DNA from: Chionis minor
Taxonomy: Eukaryota; Chordata; Aves; Charadriiformes; Chionididae
Assembly: GCA_013398295.1 (NCBI GenBank)
Contig: VZSF01000979.1
Coordinates: forward strand, 186,001 to 250,000
Reading direction: 5' to 3'
Length of the DNA stretch: 64,000 nt
Positions 13,101-28,100 of the stretch are shown one piece after another. The notes beneath the pieces were generated by a model, which was not told where the DNA came from, searched no databases, and saw only the letters and a program-made list of their open reading frames with translations. Position 1 is the stretch's first letter. Each line of letters starts with the position of its first letter. A program made the position numbers and the translations under genes.

Positions 13101-16100
13101 ACCTAGTTCTGGCAAGAAACCTATCTTTTCTGGCATGCGGCCTTTGCCAGAGCAATCTGAGCACTTCCACAAAATAAAGAACAGCTTCACAGAAGCCAAA
13201 TCTTCTGCCTCCCTAAGTACTGTGTATTTCCCACTACTTCCTTGAGGAGCTGAATTAAAATGCAGCTTGCTTTCCTATCTGTCGCCTGTCTTCTTGCCTG
13301 AGGCTCCCCATTGTAATAAGAAAAACATCACTGAATTGCTACTTTTTTCATAATGAAACAAGATTATTAAAAATGAATGGTCAGTTTGGACCTTTGACCA
13401 CAATAGAATTGCTGCTGGTGGGAACTGCATTAAAGAAAGTGATGCTCCTTGGAGTACCATCATTTATTTAGATTTGATTAATGAAGACGCTCGTTTTTCT
13501 TTCACTCTGGCATTTGGTCTGATTAATGAGTTTTAATTTTGATTAAAGTGTTTGTTTTTACATGCAGGGTTCCTTTGAAACTGTTCTTCAAAGTCTTGAG
13601 TAATTACATGGAAGTTGTTTTTCTGAAAAATAAGAGTATTAATTAAAATGAAGAATTACCCTTTTTCACCTTCTCAGAGGAGCTCAGTAACTTCCCTAAA
13701 GGAGTAGAATATTACTTATTGGGAAAACAGGACAAGGGCTTCATTCTCTGTTATCCTAAGGGAAGGATTAGAGCATTGGGATAAAGACACTGATTATCCA
13801 TTAATTTGACATGATAAATTTATTGTCATTACTGAAAGCTACTGTAGCAACAAATTCACTTATATGCAAAGAAAAAGACTATTACCAGTGCCATTAAAAA
13901 ATGATTGCATTGGGAATCAAGAAAATCAATGTTACATTTGTAGGTAGTAATAGACAACAGTTTCTATGTTACCCAGTGCTCTTGAAGATTATATGTAACC
14001 TTTTAAAAATATTTTGCAGGTCACGAAGCATTGCAAATGTCTCCGTAATTGCCTCATTTAAGCCTGAGAAAATCAGTCTACTGAACAAGAACACAGAAAT
14101 AACTGTCAAAATATGTTTTCAGGCTACATTTAGACCTGTTAAGAGAAATAATCAAGTGGGTAAGAGTATTTCAATAACTTGTCCCATATTAATTTCTTCA
14201 AAAGTCCATTATTCAAATAAGTAGTGGAAATTCTAAAGATATATTAGATTGAATGTCAAGAAAGGCAAAATCAATATAAAACTTAAGTGCTTGAGAAAGT
14301 GTTTTTAAGACCTACTTTCATCACTGGCTCCATAATCTTTGAAAAGTGAGGAATTAGCAGTATAAAGGAGAGCTGTATCCGTGCTGTTCAGCAAACCCCA
14401 GAAAATGTCATTAGTGAGAATCTGATTTTTTTCAACCTACTAGTTCCAACAGCAGGGTGCAGACTTTTCTTCTGTCATCAGAAAAAAATTAAAAAATAAA
14501 ATAAAATCCGTAGGCTTGGTGCAGATGTCAGTGGGGAGAAGCTCTTCTTTTCAGAGAACAGGAGAGCACCAAATATTTCTGAGACCAGCACTGGCCTCTC
14601 ACAAAGCTATTTAGTTAAAAGTACACGTCATGAATAACACCAGTTGGACTGCTTCAGTGCTATGTGTAGTGCCTTTAGGAACTCATGATTGTGAGTATAA
14701 AATAACGGTGAGCTTCCATGGAGTATTAGTCATAATATGAAGAGAAGACAACAGAAATTATTATGTGATTGAAGAGAAGATGCAGATTCTTTATAGTCTC
14801 CTCAGAATTCAGGGATATGGTTGCAAGGCCCCTTTATCTAGTGTAATCCTGGCCCTGCTGACTGGCTTCTTGCCTGAGCTGCAGGCTCAAACATCTGCAG
14901 GGGAGACTGGATTGATTGCCATTTAATGTGCTCTCTGTGGATGAGAACTTGCGTCAGAATTTAAACCTGTTTGACTGCTTTGGAAAACACAAGAGAAAAT
15001 TCTATCATTTGAGACAGCTCTGTGTTCAGCAAGCTACGAAAAAAGTAAAATATTTAGTGTGGTTTGGAAAGCCCGATCACTTGGTAATGTTGAGCATAGT
15101 AATGAGATCATAGGCAGTCATACTCAGCAAAAAATGTATTGTTATTCTTCTTTAGCTATAAAGTACAATGCAACATTGGATGCAGATCTCCAGTCCTCGA
15201 GAGTGACTTCTAGAGGATTGTTCAAAGAAAATAATGAAAGGTACATGCAGAGGGATCTTGTGGTACCTCATGAGGGGAATTGTGTTCATGACGTCTTCAG
15301 TGTACAGGTAAGTGCAATTGCAAGCAGTCTTGTGTAACAGAAATGATCAGAGGAAGATGCTGATGAATTTTTTTGCATGGTTTACTCAATGATTTATGTT
15401 TCTCAAATCCCCAGCAACTGAAAAATACTTGGTAAGGTTCTGATTTCAAAGAAACTAATAACTGTCAAATTCAGCACAGCTTTTTAGAAGACACAGTTCT
15501 TAATTATATACTTCAGCTCTGACATAACACAGAGCCCACAGTCCATAATTTCAATAGATGTTAATTTCCCTCTGAGTAGATTCTTTTGTAAGAACTGACA
15601 TACATGCAAATGTTTTCTCTCAAACAAACAGGATTTCAAGCAGACTTCTGGTACATACTAACCCTAGGTAATAGACCTAGGGGAAAAAAAAAAATAAAAA
15701 GGTCTCCATCTTTCTCTAGGACCAAAGACCGACCGCAGCCCTGAGGGTTACCTTAAGCCCCCTGCACAGTGCTAGGTCAGGTAGAGGACTTTGATTCCTG
15801 CTCTGCAATGCAATTATCTTTGACTTGTTGGTCACATTTAGTGCTTTTGTGGAGCCACGAGCAGTAGGGCTAAAAGAGTATTCATCCAGTACTAAGAAAC
15901 AGAGGACACATGAGGTATATTGTGTTTTAGTGTCGCTCAGGTGCAGCTGCTCTCTTTGATGGTAAAGCAGAGTGGAATAGGAATTTAACTTCTTCAGCCA
16001 GGTGAGAATGGAAGTCACCTGGTGATGGCTTTTGAGGACTGGCTTCTGCAGCTGAAGAGAATCTGCACGTTCCTTAGCCCTAGCATTGACTGTGATGAAT

Positions 16101-19100
16101 ACAGTCTGCAGGAATCCTAGGAAAACGAGTTTTATCATGGAAATGGCACAAAAAACTCTTTAGCAGGAGGAGCCCACACTAGGCAATCTCAAAAAATTAT
16201 TTCAATCAAGAAATGAAGCTTTGCACTGTTACTTTTTCTTGTTTAGAGCAAGTATGATTTTACTATGCATTTTCAATTTACAATAGAATTATTAATTTTA
16301 CACTATTTGCTGTGCTAACAGCTGTCCTCTAAACCATGTGTTTTACAGGAACCATCCGATGCAGTGAATTCCCTTAGTTTGCGCATTGACATTGGCCTTG
16401 CAAATCCTGGCTCTAGCCCTGTCCTTGATATATATTCTCCTGCATCTGTGACCTATAGTGTAAGTACACAGACTTACTATTGAAAAATGAATGAGTATAC
16501 ACAGGTCCATAATGTGTGTCTCCCACAAACACCGAAGAGGTACCTGCAAGTGAAAACTGGTGTTCTGGTTAAGTCACTGGGCTGAAAGCAGGCAGCTGGG
16601 GGGTGTCCCCTGGTTCCTTTTATACCTCTGTCTGTATTGCATGGGCTTGCTCACACACACACACATCAGCAGAGAGCATGGCATAACCAGCATCTTGGTT
16701 GAGCCATGTCGCTGTTGACATGAACTTCTAGTTGATGGCAAAGATGAACTATCTCAGGTTAGTTTAGCCTACAAGAGTAGTACACAAAAGAGAGATATCC
16801 GTCTCCATCTCCCCTTTGGTTACATCACATTTGTTGTGGGTTAACAATAACCTGCCTGCACCGTTCTTACAGGTCAGTTGACATGTAGTAACACATTACT
16901 CACTGTTAGCTTGTTCACGTGTCAGAGTTTTTAATACCCTTCAAAGAGATTTTCTTACCTGCAAACCAAAAATGTGCTTCATCTCAAAGGTATCTGCATT
17001 CTACTGTCCATAGATGATTTTAAACTTGAAGCACTGTCATTCAGGAATGTTTTTCTTTTTTGTAGATTCCTTTTATTAAAGACTGTGGTGAAGATGAACT
17101 TTGTATCTGTGATCTTGTTCTGAATGTTCAGCCGAAGGCAGATGATGGGTAAGAGCTGAATGAGTGGAGTTGTTGGGGTTGGGTATTAAGTTTTCACCTG
17201 GTGGCTTGTCTGTAGACTTTGGGTGAATCTCTAAGATGAGAATGGCTTTCTAGTTCAACATGTACTTGGAAACAGCAGGGATAAAAAAAAGCAATAGCAT
17301 TTCTAAGTAACTAATCAAGGAAAAAGAGGTATGTTAGAAACACAGATACAGAAGTAGGACTCTTGTCATCTTAGACAAACCCAAGTTTTTGTACCTTAAG
17401 CATTGAAAAGACAGTGAGCATTCATAAAAATCATGTCTTGCTGTTGGGAAAGGGAGCACACTGGGAGAGCAGCAGTGGCTGCAGCAGCCGTCTTGGTCCC
17501 TCCACAGGGAGCAGTCAGGATCCCGCAGCAGCAGGCTGTGCCACTGGGGAGCCGAGGTCAGCCATTCAGGCAGCACGTACTCCGAGGCCATATGCAGATA
17601 CATGCATACATGTGTGCAGAGAGACAGGGCTACCTCTTCCTGAAGCTGCCATCCAAGCCTGTTGCCCACTCTGCCCACCTTCCCACCAGGGCAGAGCCCT
17701 TGAAAATTCAGCAAAGTGACTTTGGCCGTACATAATCAAGGTCCTGCACTTTAAGAAGGCACTAATTCCATTTGGTTTTAAGAAATGCCATTACAGAGTT
17801 TCTTATGTCAAAGGGTTTAGAAAGCAGAGTGTTTAAGTGTGTAGAACATAGAAAATGTCTTGCTGTGCTTGTTATTTGTTGCTGACTACAGCAAACACAT
17901 TTTCATGATCCACAGCTGTTCTAGTACCTCTGTTTACAACAATGGACTTTCTTTTTCAATAGAAAACAGCAGTTTGTTGTCAGCAGCAAAAACAGAAGAG
18001 TAACGTTCAATGTGAAATTGAGAAATAAAAAGGAAAATGCATATAACACCAGAATCCAGACTACTTTTTCTGACAACTTGTTTTTTGCTTCATCATCTTT
18101 ACCGGTACGTGGTATCCAATCTGACTGTTTCTGTTATTGCCACTGATTTTGAAGCTTCTCAGAGAAATTTTCTTTTTCTTTCTAGTAGTGCCTATCCCAG
18201 GAAAGAATGTTTATGCAAACCTCTCTCCCAATTTATTTTCTGGGATACCAGAATTATTCCCTTTGGCATATCAGTTTCTTCAGGTCAAGGAGAGACACTG
18301 CCAACTCGGCATAAATTTGGAGAACTGTTGAGTTTGACCTCACCTCAGTATTTCAGTCATCTTTTCCTCACTTTAGGCCTTGGCACCCACATCTTCTGCT
18401 TAACTCCCAACAACATGCCTGAATGAAGTTGCTGTGACACAGGGAATTTGTATTTGATAAATCAAGCATGCAGCATCGATGATGTGGTATTAAAGCACAG
18501 ACTTTGGATCTAGAAATAATGTTACTGCCAAGGCCATGTGTTCCAGCTAGACAGTCAATCAGATTGAAATGATTGCTATACCAGAAGCTCTTCTTCTAAT
18601 GAATTTTATCTTAGGAAAGGGAAAAGAAAGGCATTATACATACTATTTTGGGGAATGCAGTAAATTTATAATCCCAACTGTTGCTCCCAAACAATTCATG
18701 AAGGATGAAATCCAGACTTCAGTGCTTGGCTTGTGTGGTCAGGCTGCTACTGGAGAGGTGCGTGATAATCCTAGGGGTGAAATCCAGAGCAATCCCTATA
18801 CTTGAAGGGAGAGGAGGAACAGGAGCATTCATCACTGCCCAAGAGCAGCATTTTCCCAAACAATGAACTGGCAGAAATACTCCACACCGCGCTGAGGGTG
18901 CCCCTGTACCTCCCCATCCCGTTGTGCAGGAAAATTGCTCGTTCCCCTTATGTCAAAAGACCACACTGGAATTTTCTTTTCGTCAAAAGCCCATTTGCTT
19001 AGAAGTATTGCAGCCTGCAAGTGAAGCTTTTGACCAAAAACTGTGCCTGCTTCAAGCAGGAAGAAAAGCTTAAGATTAGAATGTATGGGTGTTGTTTTGG

Positions 19101-22100
19101 GGGTTTGCTTTGCTAGCATAATTCATGAATGGTAAATGTCTGGTACAAAAGACAGTACATTTTCATGAATTCTTTTCGAAGTGTTGATAACTGGCTGTGG
19201 TCTATGGGTTTGTCTTTGATGTAGGGTGATGACATGCTAAATATCCTGCAAAGTAGTAAATAAACTCTTATGTCTTGTAGATTTTCCTACAAAAAGTATG
19301 ATAGAGTTCCCTTCTGCACGCCAGCTTCTACAGTGAGAGTACTTAACTAGCTCTCAGGTCGTGTAAATATGGCTGCAAAAGTTCTGTAAAAATGCTGTAA
19401 AAAAGCACTACAGGGGTTAATGCTGGAGGTGACCTGTGGTCTCTAGCCTGTATTCCTTCTTCCAAGCCCAGCGCAAAATTCTAACAATCATTACAGCTCA
19501 CAAGAAATCACACGGGACTGGTCGCTGTTCCACCTTTCTCCTGCCTCTGTCCTAGCCCTGCCTGTTCCCCACCTACCTGCTGCATCTCTAGGAATTACTG
19601 CTGTACCATCTATCTGTACTGTTCCTTAGCATAATAGATGTCTTCTTGAAGGTACAGACTGTGAAATTCCTCTGTTGCTTTATCAAAGCCTGATATTGGG
19701 ATGACTTTTCTGTCTGTTTCCTCTGCAGAGTGATGGGACTGAAGTGTCGTGTCAGACAGGAACAGCACAAAATACAGTCATTTGCCAAATAAGCTACCCT
19801 GTTTTCAGAACAGGACAACAGGTACAGCTAGCATGTTTAAATGACCTTGAATGATACCCAGAAGCTTTTTTTTTGTTGTTGTCGTCCCCTAAATCTGCAT
19901 TTACTGCTGGTGAGGATTTCTTAGATTTGGCAACAGTTACCTTCCCTTTGGGTTTCAGAGGCTTTAAAAGAAGCAAACTAAGGGCTAAACTTTTGTGATC
20001 CCCTGTCAGATTGAAGAAAAAAAGGCTCTTGAAGCACATTTGTCCCTACCAATGGCCTTCAAAAGCTACTGTAGCTTTGTAACTCTTGGAGAGTGAGGGC
20101 TGGGGGCAGAAGCAGAGAGCATCATGCGTAGCCTCCTGGGAACTGAGCACGATTCCCATCAAAGCCTTCCTGCTGCGTGAACCTGGGGTAGCTCCCTATC
20201 CTGATCTGTGAATTTCATCTCTCCCGGTAAGCAGCACTGCTCTGGAGGGGTGGCCCATACAGCACTAGGATAGATGATATGTCCTTTTTCTCATATATAC
20301 CATGAATCTCAGGATATCCATAGTTTTATGGAACTTAATCTCTTATTCAACAAGGGCAGAAGAGAAATAGGCTTCCAGCGTCTAACACAATCACCTGGTG
20401 CAATAAGAAAATTGATAGAAAGAGTAGAAACATGATGTTCTGTGGTGGGCGGAAACAAATAAAAAAACTAATTACATATAAAAAGTTAAGTTTGTTCTGA
20501 ATTTTTAATGGCATTGGTCAAAATGGACTCACTAGAACAAATGGAAGAAAAGAGTGAATCTTGAACGCCTTTTGTTGCAGCTTGTAGCTATAGACAATTT
20601 AAAAAAAGCAAATAGCTCACATTTATGTAACAATGCCAATTTGTAGGGGAAGGTGAGAACAAAGCAATTCTGGAGTATGAGAAATAACTGAACTATTACA
20701 CAGAAATTGGTGGAGAATTCAGATACAGAGGACAATTCTAGATTGTTGCACATATGGGTCATTATGTTGCTGTTTGGAAGTCCTTTGGATGTTGCACTGT
20801 CAACTCATTTACTGTGTGTTTTTTGTCTCTTCCATAGGTATCTTTTGATATTAGTTTTGATTTCAACCTGAAAAATCTTCAGAATGTTGCAGTTCTAAGT
20901 TTTCGTGCGTTGAGGTAAAGTATATAATTGTATGAAAGCAAATTAGGTATTATTAATACTTTATTTGTATAAAATAATAACACCTGACTTAAATGTGTTT
21001 GGATGAACAGCGAAAGTAAGGAAGAGCAAGAACTGGACAACCAGGTCAGCTTATCAATTCCTTTGCGATACGATGCAGAAATTCACTTCACAAGGTATGC
21101 TGAATAATGTAAAGACTCACTGTCATTTTGCCAAGGTATTTGCATATAGTAACAGACTTCAAAGGCCACCAAAAAGATAGTGAAAATTTGTTTTCATTTT
21201 GGAAGTCGTAAAAAATTCCCACTTCATTAACAGTAGCAGAATTTTATGTTCTTCCAATACTTCTGCATGTAAAAAATTGTGGAATGTGTAGTAACAAATC
21301 ATGGATTACCTGTGCAAAATTGTTACAGATGCTTACGTGAATGGAATTAGTATAAATACCAAACAGTATTTGTGGTTTTGATAATATAATTAGTATCTGC
21401 TGTGTAATAAGGTTGGGCCTGTGGGTTCAAATATAATGACGTCAGATCAGATGACATGGGATCAAATCTGGAGGTAAAGTGATCAAAGCTAAAAAAGAGC
21501 AACAACAATAAAAAATACTCTAGCTCAAACTGTCAGCAAAGGGGGGTGGGGGGGAGAGGGCAAGAAAAAACCCAATTCGGACATATTTCCTGAACGTGGA
21601 CCAAAAATATAAACACTTGTTAGCAGCTTGAGATAATGATTTGAACTAAAACCTGAGGTGGCATATGGCAGATTCCCCCCTGCTGCAGCTGCGTTGGCAC
21701 TGGGAGCAGCAGACCCTGCTTTCCCACGTGCCCACCCAGAGACTCTGGCTCATACCTCCCCTTTCCCTCCCGGTGTCGGCCATTTCCCCTCCCTGCAGAA
21801 GGCAGGTCAGGGCTGTTGCAAGAGGGATCCTTTGCCCTGGGACATGCAGTTTGTAAGGAGACACAGCTGGGCAAGGCAGGGGGAGAGAGACAAAAATCCC
21901 TTTGAGGCTGATCTTTGTATCATGCCTTGAAACCTCTTGTCTTCAGCCCTGGAAACCTCCAGCGATTTGGATGCACTGAAACAGTAGTAAGTCTGTTACT
22001 GTTCCAAACAAAAATAATCTCAGTTACAGTTTAACTTAAATTAGAATTGAAACAAAATACACTGGTTTGACTCTCAGATCAAGATAGGATATTTTACTTT

Positions 22101-25100
22101 TCATCAAAAAAAATGTTTGTTTATCTTTCCCAATTACTGAATTTCTAGGATAAACTACATGTGGTTATATTTGATGCACTTGGTCACCAATTCTTGGTGA
22201 AAAATGCTTTTACATCCTGAAGCATTCCAAAATTTCTAAACATAAACTGATATAAAAAATAGTAATTATTGAAGGAATGACAGAAATTTGAAAAAGAGGA
22301 AGCTGCTTAAAAATGCACAGCAACAATGGATTCAAAGTCCGCCGTAACTGCAAGAGCTGTTGGCTGTGTAGGGTCACCTGGGCTGGAATAGGGTCCACAG
22401 TACAGAAGCCAAGTTTAATAACCTGCTTTGCAACAGCACCTTCAGAAGAGTTGGAGGTTCTGCATTCGTCGCAGCTAGATGCACCAGTTTTGGAATCATG
22501 CTGAATTTTTCAGATTATTTCAATTGCAGAGAGCATTTGCGTCAGCAATGCAAGTTATTTCAGCTCACATGAAACTTTAGCAGAAACAGAATATTTGTTC
22601 CTAAAGTTAGCAGTGGCACAGAGACTACAGGAGCATCTTACTAGGTGGCTGGCACAGGAACTGTAGCAGCCTCCTAGGAAATTGAGATGGTGCAAACTTG
22701 AATCATCAAATTTAATTAGCTGAGAAATATTCACAGAAACTCAGTGCTTCAGAAAAGGCTGGGCATGGAGTCTATAAAGGAGTCACTCAAGGAAAAACAG
22801 AGCTTTGAATTCAGTGCATCTCCTGAGTAGAAGGAAATGCAATTTCATATGCAAGTCAAGGCATGACGGAATGCCAGAAAAGGATTAGTTATTCTTGTAG
22901 ATGAATCAATTTAAAAGAACTAAAGGAAGTACACATTAAACCAAGGTACGATTTTAAATGCTTGCCTTGGAGTTAGCTCCTTTTTACACTCATCCACTTA
23001 GGAAATATGTATTTGGAGATAGTTCTTTCTTCAGACAGGTAATATAGCTGAGAAGCAACCTCTTAAAATACAAGGGTTGAGAAAAAAGGGTTGTCTTACT
23101 GAAGTGAAGCCTTTCTAGGGAAAATCTCCTAATCTGAGATTCCAGGGTAAGAGGTGGGAATCAATCTTACCAGTGGCTCCTGCAAGGACAAGGAAACTGT
23201 GCGTCCTGGAAGGACCGAGATTTGAGGAATAAGGAAATGCATCACACAGCTTTTCCTAGGAGTTCTTGTGAGGAGGGCCTTCAAGGAAAGGGCCCATGGG
23301 AGGAAGTATGGAGGATCAAAAAGGATCCACGATGCAGGATGCAGGAACACAAGTGATGAGGAAGCACGTCTATGGGACTGCACATGCTAATTTGGGATAG
23401 TACATGCAGAAGTTACCCAGATGAAATGGGGAGAGTGGCACTAGTAAAGAGGATGGATTTGCACCTTGTGCTACAGGAAGAGCTGATGTAGGAGTCATGA
23501 TAGCCCCTTCTCCCCTGTTTGCTTTTTGACTGCTCAGGTTAACCTCCTAATGAAAGCTAATGATGAAGAGTAGACACAGTTCTGGGATGGTTCAGCAGAG
23601 GAGCAGCTCACAAGTGGCAGATGGATGTGATGCGCTGCACAGGGATGCTTTCATGGTCTTTGAGCATGGTCCCAGCTGGCTGAGCGCCTCCATCATCCAT
23701 GGGCCCTTCCACCACATCCTTCTGTCACGCACTTGTAATTTCTTGCTGTGGTGGGCTGCAACCACCCTCATGTTACTTCAGAAATTTTGAATTTTGAAAC
23801 CCATAAATGCTAAAAAAGTGGCCCAGAGGAGACCGAGGGCTGTGCAATATGTACCCTGCACACAAGCTGGGTGCTGTGCGTGTTTCTGCACCCAGGCAGT
23901 GTGGCTGACAAGCCTGCCTGTGGCCCAGGATCCTCCTGTTGGTATTTGCTGTTATACATGTACCGAGGGGGACCATCGAGGGAGCCTTTTTGGGAAGGGA
24001 GACCACTGCAAAGCTGAAAGTTGTAGTTTGTGCCCGGGAGAGGAGCTTGCAGTATGGCACTGAAACACCATGGGGTGCAGGAGGCTGAGCGGTGCCTGCG
24101 TCTCACCCAGCCCTTCTGTCTTACCTTCACGTGCTGGCTCCAGGTCCAGGCTTCAGTACAACCGTGTATTTTCTTAACCAGCTATGTAAAATTCAAACGG
24201 CAGTACAAGTAACTGATTTTTCCTCTGACTGTACTTCTGACCTGTTTCACAAAGGCACATCCAGTAACATATGTTTTCAAAGCAGCTGCCAAATTGAAAT
24301 GTATTGTTTTATGGTTGTTAACTAGGCTTGCCAACATCAACTTCTACGAAGTGTACTCCGGTCATAACATTCCTTCCACTGTGAATAACTTTGAAGATAT
24401 TGGCCCCACATTCAACTTCTCAGTTAAGGTTAGTAAACGTCGCTGGTTTTGGTTCGAGAAGCTGCCTTATCTCCTCCTGTAGCCTGGTCCCAAAATGTAG
24501 TTGAAAAAACATTCCCGATTTCACAGTCTGATTTTGATGCTTTTGAATCAGTCAGTTAAGAAAAAAAAAAATTCCAAATAGCTGGGGCATAAATGCTTAC
24601 AGTCTTTTTGAGGTTAAAGATTAAGTTTACACTTACTGCACAAGTAGAATGGGAAAGGGATTGGTCCTGCACTGTTTACATATTTAGAAGATAGTTAATG
24701 CTTAACTTCATGGCAACTTAGACTGTTTTTTCACAGAGCTATTTGTCTTCTGCCAACTTGATAAAGGAAAACCAAGTCTTTGCAGGCTTGGACTTTGAAA
24801 CTTGAAGTCTGGCAAGGGTTAATTGCTCAAACCAGATGCAAGAACTAGCCAGATCATGGCATTTATTACATAACTCAGAAAAACTCAGATCCAAATATGC
24901 AGCATGGAAGAAACTTAAATTATGTTCCATTTACATTCCTGTAACAGCTACTCTAAAGGACTCAATAACAGGCCTATTCGCTGTGGCAGAATATTGCTTT
25001 TCAGAGCATATTTCATGCAGTTAATAAGAGCTTTGCTAAGGAAAGAGACAGGGACCTGAAGTATACAGTACACTTTCTGCTTTACTGTTGGCTTAATGTA

Positions 25101-28100
25101 ATTACTAGTAGGTGTCTTAGTGCAAAAAACTAATGCAAAAGGAGTCCAATTCTTCCATACTAATCCATGATTTCTGATTTTCTTGCTATATCAAATAATT
25201 TATGCATATGTAAGCATAGCTGCCTGTATTAATTGTGAGTTATTTGCTTTGCAGATAACAACAGGAAGTATTCCAGTAAAGATGGCATCTGTAAAAATCT
25301 GTCTTCCTGAACTGACCAGCAAAGACAACCCACTGATGTACTTAACTGCAGTCACCACAGATCAGGTGAAGAACTGAATTACATAAACTGCTGTGTTTTG
25401 GGGTTTCATCAGTACCATAAAAATCTATTATTTGCCCTCACAGTGTAGCTGAGATTCAGAGAATCTATGCCCTTTCTTCTTGTCCCTTCCTTATAAAGGG
25501 AAGGGGAGGACCACAATGTCAGTAGTACACTAGTCTGTTTTCTTGGTATATGTGGATTATCTTTATGTGGATTATCTTTACAGTCCACGGCTGACTTTTC
25601 ATATGTCTCTGGAACTATTCAGCTAGGTCCTTCTCCAAGTTCCTGGTAAGGTTTCAGTAGAAGTGGCATTTTTAGATCAGGACAAGCCCTTCAGGTCAAT
25701 CTAGGGGGCAAAATATTACTGTAAGCTGTTTAATGCTGACCAAAACTACATACAGTCTCTTGAGTTTCCTGAAGTATCCAGTGTGATATAATTCACAACC
25801 TGGCCTTTTACAGCCACCATCTCATCCCAGAAATATGTATTATGATGACTATAAACTCCCAAGTATGATGTCATTCCCTTTCATTCCTGCCTTCTTTCTT
25901 AGGCCGGAGGTGTTACTTGTCAAGCTCAGGTAAATCCACTGCAAATCGGGAAAAGACCTTACTCTGCATCTTTCACGAAAGAGAACTTCAGAGCTTCCAA
26001 AGAACTGGTGAGTAAGACTGAGGGCTGCATTCCCGCAGGACAGGAGTGCAGAGCTGATCCTTATGAGCCCGCTGCTGTACCTGTGGGGACAGCTGTGGTG
26101 GGGGTGGCATTCCTCATTCACAGTGTAAGAGTGCAGCCTACGGATGTTCTCACACATACTGCGTCTACCTTAGATAGAAGAAAAGGTGCAGGTTCTTCGC
26201 AGCCTACAAGCACTGAGTTTGTATGCACAGAATGGCAAAGGCAAGGCCAAAGAATATGGATGTCAAAAGAATATTTGTTAAAGTTTATTTTTAATGCATG
26301 CTGTTGCTTCTCCTTGTTGTTTCCCCTGGAAGAACTGTAAGAATGTGAGGTGCAGTACCATCTCATGCAAACTGGAAAACATCGTGCTGAAGGGAGAGTA
26401 CTTTGTGAATGTGTCCACCCGAATCTGGAATGGAACCTTTGCTGCTGTGAGTATCACCTGCATCTTCGTGAAGGATCCAATACTCAAATATTTCCTAACT
26501 TCTGATATTTTTCAAAGTTCAGTAAAGAGACCACCCAATCTAGAAAGACCTTCCTTTACATTATTGTATGTTTTTTCAGATTGAAAACTTGAATCTAAAA
26601 GTCAGCTAAGTTGTGAGACTGCATAATAGAGCTGATAACCTTCAGGCCAGCACAAAACCTAAGAAAACGCTGTGATAATGCAGTCTTCACAGCTGAGAAG
26701 AACATTTTCTGCATCTGTTAAATTCATTCAAGGAGAACTAGTTTCCACAAAACTCAACATAGGACAGCAGAATACAGTATTGTCATAGCCTCGAAAATAA
26801 CGTTGCTTTTAGCTTTTGAACATCACAGCCTACATACTGACCATTTTAAGTAACATCAAGATATCAAAAGCCTGTTAGTGCTGCCTGTTACATTTGTCAG
26901 AGAAGGTGTGGAAATATTTTTTAATTGATTTTTTGTTTTTATTGTAGTGTCAAGGAAACAGTCCTTGCTTAGAGACCTACAGGATGCTTAAAAATATCCA
27001 TCAATAATATCTTGACTTTCCCATTTTAAATCACCATGTGTCCTCCAGGATATAACTCATCATGAATTACCAGACTTTTGAAATGAGACCGTGTTTGCTT
27101 CTTAGCTAGGCAACCAACCAAACTGTCTTGGAGTCCTGGGTTTGCCTACAGTGTCAGGAACATGACGCAGTCTGCTTAGTTTGTCTGGCGAGTCTTATGG
27201 CAGGTATTGACATTTAACAGCAGGGCTGCTGTCAGCTTTAGCATTCAGCTCTTAAAAGGAAAAGGTCAGGTTGATAATGTAATATACTTATGCAAGTGTG
27301 TGAAGGAAAGCATCTGTCTTTAAAGTTTTATTTTTCAAATCAGCTGGGTCAAAACCACTTGTTAGTGCTCTCAGGTATGCAGAAGGTGGAGACCTGAACA
27401 AAAGGTTGCTACTCTCGCAAGAAAGTGAGTGGAAATGATTTGTTTACCACTTCACAATGGAAAGGAAAGACTGCATCATTTCCTCTCATCTCCCATTTTG
27501 TTACTATTTGATCATCAATGTTCAATGCAAATAACCTTGCAAGCACTCAGTGATGCACATAATCAGCCTTTTTATTTAGTGGCAATCAGTCATCCAAAAA
27601 GGGGATAGCAGGCTTGCCGGTACCTGCTAAGCAAAGCAAAGAAAGATGTGTTTAGGAATTAACAAAGTGGTTTGAATAGTGCTCAGGCAGGTTTGTAGAC
27701 ATTTAGGGCTGCAGGACAGACCACTTTGGCAGATGGCCACAGTGCAGGCGTGCAACAACTGTATGCTGCAGTGACGGTCAATCTGGTGCGCATCAGCTGC
27801 TGCGGACCCACAGTTGCTCACCTTCCCAGTGTCAAGGCCACCATACCTGGCCCTGCCACAGAGAAATGGCTGAGGAGGCAAAATGACAGCGCAGGCGTCG
27901 CGTTTGGTACGGCTGGTGAGTGCTCCTGTGCTCCCATGAACCTGAGGCCGTTCGCGGCGGTGCTGTAGGAAATGGGTGTCTCCGTGCCCGCCGCACAGGC
28001 AGAAGCGCAGCAGCAAGCTGGCAGCGTCTGCGCAGGCATGCTCCTCTGCCTCCTGACACATGTGCGGAGGGAAGTGGGACCTGGCACAAGATCTCTTTTC

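Noticed and set aside
16651..16666. (CA)n stretch
   Set aside because: Too short to be notable; an ordinary microsatellite seed.
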